Of a stretch of DNA of 64,000 nucleotides, positions 36,133 through 46,702 are shown in pieces. The position numbers and the translations under genes are program-made. The stretch comes from Garcia nutans (Eukaryota > Streptophyta > Magnoliopsida > Malpighiales > Euphorbiaceae), in the NCBI GenBank assembly GCA_947685225.1, contig CANTUV010000037.1:32879001-32943000 (forward strand), written 5' to 3'. How positions within the stretch are numbered: position 1 is the stretch's first letter; each line of letters starts with the position of its first letter. A model generated the notes under the pieces. The model had not been told where the DNA came from, searched no databases, and saw only the letters and a list, made by a program, of their open reading frames with translations.

Positions 36133-38074
36133 AAAACTTGTTGTGCTCGAATTAAGTACTACTACAAAGCGACACTCGCAAGTATACGAGGTAATTGTAG
36201 CAAAGGTGATCGCCCCAAGGTCGTCTCGTAAGGAAGGTGTTGTTCGTAATAATTTGATTAACAAGAAATTTAAAAAGCAAGAGTTTGATGTTTTGTAATG
36301 GTGCAAGAAGAATTTAAACCTAAAAGTAACGTGCGTAATCATTAATGTGTGTGATAGTTGTACAAGATTAATCCAATTCTAGGAATGGTGCCTAAGGTTG
36401 TAGATCAATTCAATCAAAGCTTAATTCTCAAATTATCCATTAATATAACCATGTAAATTAATTTGTTCCTTAGATTTAATTAGTCAATTGCCAATTCATT
36501 AGTTTCCATATTCATGAATTAACAATAACCAATTATTTTATGTTTGCAAATTAATAAAACCCTAGAACTTATATTTCTGATTCATTCATAAGGTGGTTGA
36601 TTATATAGTTCTGTTATCGAATTTCACCTCTTGATCCGTCATCTAATATTAAAAGATCAATAGTTAGCTAATCTATCAACGTAACATTCAATCTAATATA
36701 ATAAACCATCAACAAGGTACATTAATAGAAATATCAAATCAAGGCATTCGATCAATTCTACTACAAACCCTAGGCATGGGTAATTTAGCTCAACATTATC
36801 AAATTAAAACAAATATTCATCTCAATACAAATCAAATCACAATTGTCCATTGAAATATTAATGATCATAATAAAATAACAACAATATAGAAATGAATTAA
36901 AAGAGAGAACATAAAAACCCCTTTAAAGATACTAAGAGTAGGACTACTAGTCATCCTCCTAGCTCCACTTTGATGTATGATGAAGAACTAACAAGCCTCC
37001 TTCAATCAATGGCTCTCCTCTTGAAAGATGGAATGGTGACTCTCTCAAGCCCACAACTCCTCAATCAAGCTTTCTTCTAAACCTAACCTTCACAAGAGCT
37101 TGCTCACCCAATTTATCCCCAAAATTGTAAAGAATTTTATTAATGGAAGAAATGGAAGATGAAGATGAAGGTGGTGTTCTTAGTCTCTCTCAAGACCAAG
37201 AACAGGATGAAGAATCAAGCAAGAACCCAAAAAAATGGAGCATTCATCTTCTTTTTAATTATTTCCAAAACACCAATAATGCTTGCCAACTCACCACACT
37301 CCCTCTTGTCTCCCACTCTTTTGTTTGTTTAATATTTCTTTTGGCAAAAGCAAGGCCTTTGTCCCCCACTTGTCCTCCAATTTGTGCAAGATAATTCAAA
37401 GTTTCCATAGGTGACATGGCCAAGCCATGAGTGGCTTGGCCGTGTTCCTCATTTTTCTTAGGACACGGCCAAGCTTGCTAGCCATGTCCATGGCTGCCAT
37501 TCCTTCTTTCCTTCTTCTCAAGAGGTGACATGGCCAAGCACCTGGCCGTGTCATGTGACACGGCCAGTGGCTTGACCTTGTCTTGTAAGGGTGTCTCTTA
37601 CAACTTCTTTCTTTTCATTCTTTGCTTTTGTTCCTTAGGTGAGACACTGCCAGTGGCTTAGCCATGTCTCCTGCCCGTGTCAGCCTCTGCCTCAATTTCT
37701 TTGAGGGATACGCCAAGCTTGCTTGACTTGGCTGTGTCTCTTATTTCTTCCTTGCCTTGGTGAGTGACACGGCCAAGCTTGCTTTGACTTGGTGTTTTGT
37801 TATTTTTTGTCATAGATTTGTAGTTTGTTTATTATGATAATTATTATTTTATTTAGGTATTTTGTTAGTTTTTATCGGTTTGTTTAGTGTTTTCATTAAT
37901 TTTTATAGTTTTAGTTTATTTTAGTGTTTATGTTGTTTTTGATTTAGTTTTGAGTATAGTGTTTATGTTTTGTTGGTTATTGTTTATTTACTTTTTGTTT
38001 AAAGTTTGTTTGATGTTTTGTTTTAGGTTAAAAAGCCAAGGAACCAAGACTGAAGGAAGATTGCACAGTAGCTG

Positions 38075-38490
38075 ACACGGCCAAGTCACTGGCCGTGTCT
38101 CATATCCAGCTAAAGATGAAAATCAAGCACAGAGAGAGACACACTCAAGGGACACGGCCAAGTCTTGTGGCCGTGTCCCTCCAATGAAGACCCACACGGC
38201 CAAGTCATCTTGACTTTTCCGTGTCTCACCAATTCCAAAGGCATAGAAGAGAAGCAATCACAGAGGCAAACACATGCAAGGGACATGGCCAAGTCATGTC
38301 GCCATGTCCCTCCAAAAAGGTGCAACACGGCCAAGTCAATCTCCACTTGGCCGTGTCACTCAACAAAGAAGAAGGAAAGATCAAAAGCATTCAGTGGTGG
38401 ACACATGAAAGGGACACGGCCAAGTCACCTGGCCGTGTCCCTCCAAAAGGCACTCACACGGCCAAGTCACTTCTGACTTGGCCGTGTCCC
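38075..38490. repeat. GC-rich inverted-repeat array in Athila solo LTR I
   Basis: About six copies of GACACGGCCAAGTCA...TGACTTGGCCGTGTC, some with perfect arms (GACACGGCC-AAGTCACT-GGCCGTGTC near 38077), spaced 50-80 bp. Confidence 0.88.
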
Positions 38491-38532
38491 TCATGAAATA
38501 AACGCGCACCGAATTTTAAAGCCGACGTTTCG

Positions 38533-38540
38533 TATAAAAG
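38533..38540 (+). promoter_or_regulatory. TATA box of Athila solo LTR I
   Basis: TATAAAAG in the context GACGTTTCGTATAAAAGG, just downstream of the palindrome array. In the homologous LTR of element E (about 59305-59316) the box reads AAATAAAAGG, a mutated form. Confidence 0.7.
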
Positions 38541-39667
38541 GAAAAAGAAAGTGAGGGTTTGGGGTGTTGACGATTTGGAGCAGTTTTTGAGCCGTCAGAG
38601 ATTAGAGCTAGGGTTTTAACATTTATTTTATTGATTTTGATTTCACTTTGGATCAAAACTAGTTAGATTAGATTGTTCTAGCCATTGTTTCATCCTTCTT
38701 GCAAGATTTGAACAAGAGATTCTTCAGAAGCTTCAAGGAGTTGTAACTTGGTTTTGTTCTCGAACTTATTCTCTTTATTTTCATTGAATGGATATTATCA
38801 TGTCTATTTTGATTTCTTTGAACATTAATAAGATGAATATGTTTGATTGCATTATGAACTAATTTGATCTAGTTTAGGGTTTGTATGGACCTGCTATGAT
38901 TGTATGATTTGGTTATTCTCTTAGCTAATAATTTCTTTAGCCTTGATTGAATGAAACATTGTTAATATATAATTGATTGATCACCAATTATGTGTTTTAA
39001 GGTATTAAATGATGGATCGAGAGATGAAGTTTAATACTTGAACAATTCAATTAGGGACTTAGGTGAATTAGAAATATAACCTATTAAAAAGATTATTTCA
39101 CTTATAACAAGATTAGTTGAGAGAGGTTTGAATGCGAGAGCTTATTTCCTTGACTCGATTAGTTGAGTTGTTTGAGATTTAATTTTTGAAATTGAATTAG
39201 TTAAGTGGAATAACCGTTCATACATATGAGTAGTAGAGAAGTGCAAACCCTAGACCATTTTATCAAGTGAATCAAAGCATCAGCTTATTTTACTTTTATT
39301 TGTTTTAAACTTCAATCGATCTATCTTCCTTAATTGTTAGCAACTTTAATTTTCTTCATTACTTGTTATTTTAAATTTGATAAACTATTAGCCACTTTAG
39401 TTTTCTTGAGAGAACGACCTTGGGGCGATCACCTTTGCTACAGCTACCTCGTATACTTGCGAGTGACGCTTTGTGGTAGAGTTAATTTGAGCGCAACACT
39501 TGGTCGTGTCATGCTTGATTCATGCTCTTCTATCACTGTTGGGAGTTTTTGCACTTTAACCTAAAACCAACACTTCAAACAAACTTTAAACACCAATTAA
39601 ATGAAATATTAACTAAAAACAAATAATATTACTTTAAAAATAGAATAATAAATGATGTAAATAGCAG

Positions 39668-40213
39668 GCTGCTGGCTCATTTGGTCATGAGGCTGGACCT
39701 TCCTTTACCGCTCCTCCATTTACTCATTCTAATCAACTGGAGATCCCATCTCATCCACAGGGCATTGATATGAATTACTTGGTAGGTTTTTCTATTCCAC
39801 GATAATTTATGCTACATGTATGCATGATTATTTATGCTCTTACTCTTTCCCTTCTGGCTCACAGCGGATGCTTGAGGAACAAAATAAGAAACTTCAAGAA
39901 GAGTTAGCTACTAGTCATTAACAGGTTGCCCATTTTGAAAAATTGTATCATCAGTCAGAGTAAGATTTTTGAGACTTTCGGTTTTAAGGGATGAGAGATC
40001 TTGGTGTTGTCATTTAGAGGACCCCAAACTGATGACCATGAGATTCTTTCGTATACTTCGGATGAGGACCGCTATAGATCTAAATTCCATGGTAATAGAG
40101 ATTCATGTGCTCCTGCTTCGGGCGGACTCGGGATAGGTGATATGCCTCCTCCTCCAACAGGCGATGACTTTTTCAGAGCTTTGTTTGATCATGATCCACC
40201 ACCCCATTCTTAG
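39668..40213 (+). pseudogene. PMD gene, 3' exons, downstream of Athila F
   Basis: If F and one TSD copy are removed, the acceptor TTGTTGCAG joins the exon 39668-39781, which encodes a Pro/Ser-rich stretch (HEAGPSFTAPPFTHSN). Donor GTAGGT at 39782 and acceptor CTCACAG ending at 39864 bound an intron. The next exon encodes a heptad-like MLEEQNKKLQEELATSH segment with one in-frame stop. After a frame change, 40001-40213 encodes an acidic/proline-rich C-terminus (DRYRSKFHGNRD, DMPPPPTGDDFFRALFDHD) that ends at a stop. This layout (PMD, linker, coiled coil, short tail) fits retroelement-linked PMD proteins; the joins are inferred from splice-like sites. Confidence 0.65.
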
Positions 40214-40513
40214 TCATCTATCAGTATTGTATTAATTGAGGAAATATTGTATAATAAAAATAATAATGATGATATATAATTTGCACTTTTACTGTAACTC
40301 TTTACTTTTAATTAATTTGTTTTTCATGTTTCTATCATCATTATTATTTTTACGCTACACTTATTGTTTTTTCCTCTTCACGTTCAAAATTTCCACAGTT
40401 GCACTAATTTACAAAACTAAAGGCAACGTGGTAACTCAAAACTATTTCATCACCAATTTCCTATCCTTGTGCGTCTCGGTCTCAAGCTATTCCTTGTCAA
40501 TTTTGGAATAGCC
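40214..40513. other. AT-rich stretch after the PMD gene, no gene seen
   Basis: ATTGTATAATAAAAATAATAATG at the start could include the polyadenylation region of the PMD transcript. The rest shows no recognisable feature. Confidence 0.4.
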
Positions 40514-40947
40514 AATCATCCCATATAAATCTCTTTTCATGCCATGATCTCATACATAAGCCAAAAAATTTTCCATGAATTTTCAATTTCAGCATCAAAA
40601 TTCCTTTTAACAAATCCAAATTTCCTTCAATTGTTAACAATGACCGAACGCAATTTGAAGAAAATAAATGGTTTATTTAAAAACATGAATGCCATTCATT
40701 GGAAACAAATATCTTGGTCAAAAATTGATACTTTGAAGTGTTTTCAAAATATTAAATTGGACCATTCTTTTTTACATGCCATGGCTTCTTTTTGGAATAT
40801 GAATTCTAGGACATTTGAGATTAATGGCTTTGAGATATGTCCCATAATTGAATAATTTGAGGCCATCCTTGGGTATCCAAGCAATCAACCAATGGTGTTA
40901 CCTACATTGATTTCCAAGACTCAACAAAAGATGCAAATGTTATTTCA
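40514..40947 (+). pseudogene. DUF7745-like ORF fragment
   Basis: The frame carries FLHAMASFWNMNSRTFEING, then EICPIIE-stop-FEAILGYPS, then QPMVLPTL. This matches the pattern FWDxxYRxFxFxxxDxxPTIEEYxxLL of the plant DUF7745 family, which is frequent in retroelement-linked proteins. One in-frame stop at 40853; the sequence stops where LTR sequence begins at 40951. It is antisense to element C, like the PMD gene, and in the same direction as the LTR next to it. It may be a second antisense ORF of C or the 3' end of a separate forward element. Family call from memory of the motif. Confidence 0.5.
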
Positions 40948-40950
40948 ACT

Positions 40951-42905
40951 TTCAAAGCCTTAATTTTTGACCCATTCAAATCCTATAGTCTAAAATAATT
41001 TTTGTGGTATTTTATTTATTTTAATAATATTTTAATTACTAATAATATTTCATAGTTATTTTTAATAAAAATAAAAATATAAAAATATAAAAAATGAAAA
41101 AAATAAAAAATTGGACGAATTGGGACACCAATTTCACTGCAGATGACATCTGGGAGCGAATTGGGCTGTCACAATTCGCAGCAGATGGCATCTGGGGGCG
41201 AATTGGCCCGCTGCACCCATTTTTGCCAGCGCAATTTCTACCAGCACAACCTACAGGCCTGACAGCCCCCGCACTATCAATTTTTTGACCAAATCTTGTT
41301 TTACCCAGTTTCCTAATTTTTCCTAAATAATTCATATTTCCTTATTAAAATAGGATTATGACTCTTTATTTTCTTATAAATACCACATTAAAACAAGAAC
41401 AAAAGGGGAAGGGAGAAAAAAAAAGGAAAGGCAGAGAGTGGCAATTGAGAAAAACAAAGAAAGCAGCAACAACAAACATCATCAAATAATCAATCCATCA
41501 AAGGCAGCAATACTGCCTTTGTTATTGTTCATCCAGAAAACAATTTGGAGGAACCTTCAACGCAGGTTTTGTGTCTTGATCTTGAATTTGCTTAAACATT
41601 CAATTGTTATATCATTTTTTGTTCTTACTGGTTTTCGTTTATTTTTTCATTTTTTTTATCACTTTGATTCAATAGTATAAATTGATAAACCCTAATCTGC
41701 TTTCCAAATTTCCAAAACCTTAAATCGTTTTATTAATTCCTAAAACCCTAATCTGCTTTCCAATTTTCCAAAACCTTAAAACCCTAAATTGATCCTTCTA
41801 TTTCCAAAAACTAAAAAACAAATACTTTATGTTTCCAAAAACCTTAAATCGTCTTGCCTATTTCCAAAAACTTTATAAAACTCTAAACTATTTTCTCAAA
41901 TCCTAAAACCAAAACATGTTTTCCAAAACACCAAAAACCATAATTCTCTCAAAACTAAAATAGTAAACCCTAAATTTTCCTAAACCCTAATTTCATAATT
42001 TTACCCCTCAAACCCTAATTTGATCAATCAAAGAACCTTACTAATTTCTTAAATTTATAAAATGATAATCCTTTTCAATTCTCTTAAAACCTACAGTAGC
42101 CTAAACAAATAACAATAATAATATCTTAAGATTCCAAAACCCTAAAATATTAATTAATGAACTTTAAATAGAAACAATAAACCTCAATTTGTATCTTTAC
42201 TTGCTTTATTCTTAGATTTGATTATATAGTCTATTATATGCTTTGTTGGTTGATTTATTTAATTTCAATGCTTGATTTATTTAATTTATCATGGATGGAT
42301 ATTTTCTTTATTGTTCTTATTTGCTTGTTTTAGTATTAAAAGTGTAAGAGGTATGTTTCCACATTGTGAGTACCTCATTAGTTAAATATCATGTAATTTA
42401 AATTGCTTTTATATTTTAGACAAATGTAAAGGACATGTTTCTACCTTTTGGTGGGTGTCCTATTAGTTTAGACATGAATGATGTAAGGGCATGTTTCCAT
42501 CTTCGGATGGATGTCCATTTATTTTCTTTGTTTGGACATTGCTTTGATTTTAATATAATGATGCTTTATTTCAATTGTCGTGTGTAATATGGATAATATT
42601 GTTATATTTAAGAATTTTATAATATGAAGACCTATAAAGGAGGCCAGTTCTAATGAACTGGGTGTTGTGGGGGTGCTAGTCCATTTCTCACCTTCCCCAC
42701 ACGTACCCAACTTACTGAACCCATTTGGAGGTTGGGGATTCCTTAGGAATCGAGTCATCCGCCCCTTTCATTTTCCCAGCCCGTCTGGGTGGCTACTCCA
42801 TTTTCTCCGGACCTAGGTCCGTGTTCTCTAAGGCCTCGAGTCTAAATAGTGCCGAAGTCGCAAGAACATTCCACCGGGAGTGAGGGCGAAAAATTCCCGC
42901 TCACA
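40951..42905 (+). mobile_element. Forward Tat-like LTR inside element C
   Basis: CCTTAATTTTTGACCC near the start and AAATTCCCGCTCACA at the end match the Tat LTR ends; 1955 bp. TATAAATA at 41375-41382; hairpin CGGAC-CTAG-GTCCG at about 42808-42821. The first bases (TTCAAAG) differ from TGTAGAC and no PPT precedes. Flanks CAACT and CTGCC do not form a TSD, so it is not a clean solo LTR; it may be the end of a truncated forward element. Confidence 0.75.
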
Positions 42906-43345
42906 CTGCCATAGATTTTATTTGTCAATTTCTCTAGAAAAAATATTGATAGGATGTAAAAATAATGAAAGTAGTAATAAGCAATGTTTCTTTTCCTTTC
43001 ATAAATTATCATCACCTTTTACTATTGTATTTATTTATTTCATCCATATCTGGTCAAATACTTACAATAGTGCACATAGAACAATTTTAATATTAATTCT
43101 ATTTTATTAAATTGGGGAACAACCAAACACAAATCCAGCATACACAAGATCACTCCTATTGCCAACTAGCCCTTTCGGGTTTTCTAATTGATGATTTTCT
43201 CTCGCATAGCTCTAATTGTTGCTTAGCCCGCCCTTTCGGGTTTTTAAAACTAGCTAACTGCTCTAACTTTTGCCTAGGCCGCCCCTTTTGGGTTTTCAAC
43301 TTAGAGAGCTCCTTTTCTTCTTTTTTTTTATTTTTTTATACATAA
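42906..43345 (-). mobile_element. Region below the pol end of element C
   Basis: 42906-43140 is AT-rich with no feature. 43166-43300 has three copies of a roughly 60-bp unit with GCCC(G)CCCTTTCGGGTTTT, which on the minus strand encodes a repeated K/R-rich NPKGR(A/P) motif with LEQ/LEL spacers, probably a repetitive tail after the integrase. Confidence 0.5.
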
Positions 43346-43863
43346 AACCTCTTCAACCTATCAATGTTCACTGGCTGACTAAACTTGTTCCCATCCATGT
43401 CAGATAACTTCACTGTGCCCTTATTCATGACTTGTTTCACAACATATGGCCCTTCTCAGCTAGGCCTAAATTTCTCTCTTGAATCAGATACATTAGGCTT
43501 ACATCATTTCAACACTAAATCCCTGACTCTAAGTTTTCTGATCATAACCCTTTTATTATAGGCTCGAGCTATCCTCCTCTGATATAGTTGATGATGATAC
43601 AGGGTTTTTAACCTTCTCTCCTCTAGTAAAGATAACTTTGTGTATCTACTCACTACCATTCCATCTCAGGCAGTTCAGCTTCCAAGACCACTCTCAATGA
43701 CTTGATCTCAATTATAATTAGCAACACTGCTTCCATCCTGTAAACTAAAGAGAATTGTGTCATTCCAGCCGGTGTTCGTATTCTTGATCTGTATCCGTAC
43801 AAAGAAAAAGGAAGCATTTGTGACCAATCTTTGTATGTCTTAGTCATCTTGGAGGTGATCTGT
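43346..43863 (-). pseudogene. Element C integrase C-terminal part
   Basis: The 64-residue frame at 43653-43847 contains WSQMLPFSLYGYRSRIRTPAG and a TQFSLVYRMEAVL stretch, the end of the Tat-type integrase core (usual form ATPFSLVYGMEAVLP). Lower down, RIARAYNKRV, LRVRDLVLK and GTVKLSDMDG-KF are visible in the same strand. Insertion of solo LTR G at 43868 separates it from the rest of the integrase. Several stops. Confidence 0.82.
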
Positions 43864-44934
43864 TTAACTATAATATCCTCATGTATGCCCTAGAAGTTTT
43901 GATTATGTTGTTGTTGTTGTTGTTGTTGTTGGTTTAAAATGTGATTGAATGTATGTGTTGTGTGATAAAAAAATTTAAGAGAGAATGTTCATGTGTTATT
44001 TGAAAGAAAAGTGATGTGTAGAGAAGATGTATATGTAGTGTATATGGAAATATATATGGCATATATGTTGGTCAAAGGGAGAGTCAAGGTATTGGATATA
44101 GTGGAAGAAGATATTTTTGGTTGTTATTGAAATTACTATAAAGGGCATGCATTATGAAAAGAAGTTTAACTATGTTAAAGAGGGCATTTTGGTAATTCTT
44201 CTTTTGAAATTGTGTGGTGGAGATTAATAGAGAGTTTGACTTTTATTTTGATCAAATTCCTTTCTTCTTTTCACGTGTGGCCGGCCAACCTAAAGAACAA
44301 GAGAGAAAGCAAAGGTTTGATGATATTTTGAGCTCAAATTGAAGAAGTTTTAAGTGGTTAAGTGGAAATCCAAGAAGATTCACTATATTTGGTAAGTTTC
44401 TCTTGATTCTTTTAAGTTATTTAAGTTGTTTGTGAGTTGATTGTGGATTTTAAAGTGGGGTTGTGTTGATTATTATATGTTGGATTTAATCGGTTGTGGT
44501 GTTGGTTTTGGATTTGAAGATGATAAGTTAAGAGTGATGTTGGTTTTAGGGTTTTGGAAATGGTAAGTGATAAATTATATTGTGTTATTTTGGATTAGGT
44601 TTTGGAAGAAGGTGATTTACTCTAATTTGAGAAGTGAAGAATTCTTGGAGAAAAGAAAGTGTTTAGAGTTGTATAATTGGTGCTAAAGGTAAGTACAAAC
44701 TATATGGGTACAAACATGCATATGTTGTTTAATCTTAAAACACTTTTGTTTGTAAATGTGATAGAGTATCAAATGTATTGTTAATGAATGTTGGTGATGA
44801 AAATATTGTGATGAGCATGTAAAATAATTGCTAATGATGTTGATTATGTCCATTTGAATGAGGTTATGTTGTGTACAATGTGTTTTAAGTTAACCAAAAG
44901 AAATTTGGCTACATTTAGGGTTTATGCATGAGAG

Positions 44935-45150
44935 ACACGTAATTTGGGGCGGTCGCTATTATTCATGTGCGGTCTCGACTTAGGTCGGGCTTCTGACCGA
45001 GAAATCTAATGTAATAATGTTTCATCTTTTGATTGTGAAGTGCGGTCGCGACTTAGGTCGGGCTTCTGACCGCGAAACCTACTGTAATAAGGTTTCATCT
45101 TGTAATTGTATGGAGCGGTCGTATTCAGGTGAGGCGCGACCGCTAGAAAG
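44935..45150. repeat. GC-rich inverted-repeat array in solo LTR G, different arms
   Basis: Three units built on GCGGTC...GACCGC: around 44950, around 45050 (GCGGTCGCGAC...GACCGCG) and AGCGGTCG (45114-45121) with CGACCGCT (45137-45144), perfect 8-bp arms. It occupies the same relative LTR position as the GACACGGCC arrays of J and K. Confidence 0.85.
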
Positions 45151-45804
45151 GTTCTGTTCACCTTATTGGAAGCAACCTAATTCTGCAACAAGATTTTCAA
45201 ATACATGTTAAATAGATCATCCATTTGAGTTGTCAAGGATCAAAATAGAGATCATTTGTCTAACATCATTGTTGAATCATGAAATGTGAGATGATATGGA
45301 ATTGATAATGCATATGATATTACATGAACAAGGTTATGTATTGTGTATTGTGAGGCTTGTGAATGGTGATGTGTATTATGAATAATGTACTTTGAAATGT
45401 GATACCAATAATGCTATATGCACAATATGAATTGAGATATGAAATGCTATAAAGCCATTGTGATTGGCTATGATGATGCAATTGAAAGAAATAAGGCATG
45501 TTTGCCTAAATGTTGATGAGAATTGAGAATGGAAATGATAACTAAATAATAAATGAAAATTGAATGGCATATTAGTGTGTCTTGGGCCCAATGCTTGTCT
45601 TTGTTTATTGTTGTTCATGAATGGTTTAATGAGTAACTAATGAGGTATATGAAAAGATGTTGAAATGTGATATGTCTACTTATATTGGATTATGAAATGT
45701 AATGGTATGTTGTTTGCTTTGCATATATGATGTTACATGTATAATATGGATTGATAATTAACATTGCATTGCACTAAAGCATAACATAAGCATGATTTGT
45801 CTTA

Positions 45805-45842
45805 CTAAGCCGTTGGCTTAGCGCGATAGTGTTTAATCGCGT
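45805..45842. other. Double hairpin in solo LTR G
   Basis: CTAAGCC-gtt-GGCTTAG followed by GCGCGAT-agtgttta-ATCGCG. It is the reverse complement of the structure at 21478-21515. Confidence 0.75.
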
Positions 45843-45854
45843 AGGTAGCAGAGT

Positions 45855-46085
45855 TGAACCCGAAATGGTACTGGATGGTTCTCGCTGGCTCTCTTAAGTG
45901 GGAGGTCAGGGGTTCGATCCAGGGAGGCGACCCCTTGGGGCCAAATAAACAAATCCTGCTGGGTGGGCCGCGAGGGCTGTCCAGTACTGTAGCGATCGCT
46001 TGCCTCCTGCGGACTCCGTGCCCAGGTGGTGAAATGGCCGGGCCGTAAGCCACTAGTGGGCCGGGCAGCCGACCTGGTCGGGGAG
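45855..46085 (+). repeat. GC-rich tRNA-promoter-like (SINE-like) segment at the end of solo LTR G
   Basis: GGTTCGATCC at 45911-45920 is a near-perfect Pol III B box, preceded by CTTAAGTGGGAGGTCAGG as in tRNA-derived plant SINEs. The only A-box candidate is weak (TGGTACTGGATGG, 45866-45878). Composition is far more GC-rich than the rest of the LTR, and homologous LTRs J and K have about 420 bp of unrelated sequence here. No poly(A) or TSD was found, so SINE is only a suggestion. Confidence 0.45.
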
Positions 46086-46100
46086 GGTCATTACATTAAC

Positions 46101-46702
46101 TATCTTATTGGTTGCTTCTACTACACCATTGGCCTTTGGTCTATAAGGAGAGAATCGGTGATGATGGATTTGGTACTTCGAGAATAAGTCCTTAACTGCA
46201 CCTTTAAAGTATACCCCATTGGCTGATATCATACTGTGCGGGACCCATACCTATAGATAAGATTCTTTTCAATAAATCTAGCCATTTGTCTTGCCCCTAG
46301 TTTGTTGAAAGATTTGGCTTTGACCCATTTTGAATAATAATCTACTACTACTATAATGAAACGATGACCATTTGAGGCCGTCAGATGTATCTCTCCTATA
46401 ATGTCAATACCCTAAGTGGCAAAGGGCCAGGGTGAAGACATAGTATGCAATTCTTCAGGAGGCATGTGATTCAAATTACCATACATGTGACATTGCTGGC
46501 ACTTCTTTACAAACTCAATACAATCTCTCTCCATGGTCAACCAGTAGTAACCTTGCTGAATTATCTTTTTAGCTAGGGCTAAACCACTCATGTGTGGACC
46601 ACAACTTTCCGCATATATTTCTAACATGATATGCTCCACTTCAGGCTTCCTCAAGCATCTCAAGTGCACCCCCATTAGGCCATCTTTGATATAACTCTCC
46701 AT
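46101..46702 (-). pseudogene. Element C integrase, zinc-binding domain and core
   Basis: The 96-residue frame at 46412-46702 has the HHCC domain (HIMLEIYAESCGPHMSG, CIEFVKKCQQCHMYG) leading to the core start (MSSPWPFAT). Below 46412 the core continues in broken frames (FTKWVEAKSF, FIERNLIYRYG) up to the insertion of solo LTR G. The zinc-domain His of the usual HxxxCGxHxxG pattern is replaced by YAESCGPHMSG, as is normal for Tat elements (E-C-G-P-H). Confidence 0.85.

Larger units (their letters stand above)
37788..39503 (+). mobile_element. Athila-type solo LTR I
   Basis: 37793-39498 (1706 bp), TGTTTTGTTATTTT to GAGCGCAACA, TSD CTTGG at 37788-37792 and 39499-39503. It is the same LTR type as element E (58979-60279). 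It landed inside a palindrome array of Athila F while carrying such an array itself. Confidence 0.95.
36139..39663 (-). mobile_element. 5' LTR of Athila F, split by solo LTR I
   Basis: TGTTGTGCTCGAATTAAG start; parts 36139-37792 and 39504-39663 align with the 3' LTR at 16164-17959. Without I it is about 1.8 kb. The palindrome array at 37408-37790 is where I inserted. Confidence 0.92.
16159..39668 (-). mobile_element. Athila-type element F, nested in the PMD gene of element C
   Basis: LTRs at 16164-17959 and 36139-39663, flanked by TSD GCAGG (16159-16163 and 39664-39668). A minus-strand PBS follows the 5' LTR and a PPT precedes the 3' LTR. Without its own insertions (H and I) it is about 6.4 kb, short for Athila. 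Internal coding is limited to a gag-like region and a piece of RT, with protease, RNase H and integrase absent, so it was already a deletion derivative. Its left TSD overlaps the polypyrimidine-CAG acceptor of a PMD intron. Confidence 0.93.
43864..46100 (+). mobile_element. Tekay-type solo LTR G
   Basis: 43869-46095 (2227 bp), TATAATATCCTCATG to GGGTCATTACA, TSD TTAAC at 43864-43868 and 46096-46100. It is inserted in the integrase of element C. It is related to J and K in reverse orientation, but its last about 240 bp differ (see 45855-46085) and its palindrome array uses other arms. Confidence 0.93.

Noticed and set aside
38110..38496. ORFs rich in HGQV/WPCPS repeats in the Athila LTRs (also 59026-59293)
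   Set aside because: They are translations of the GACACGGCC palindrome array on both strands.
40951..42905. Clean solo LTR insertion in element C
   Set aside because: Flanking pentamers CAACT and CTGCC do not match and the first LTR bases are altered; reported only as an LTR fragment.
45876..45945. A functional tRNA gene
   Set aside because: Only a B box is convincing; no acceptor stem or anticodon arm could be folded.
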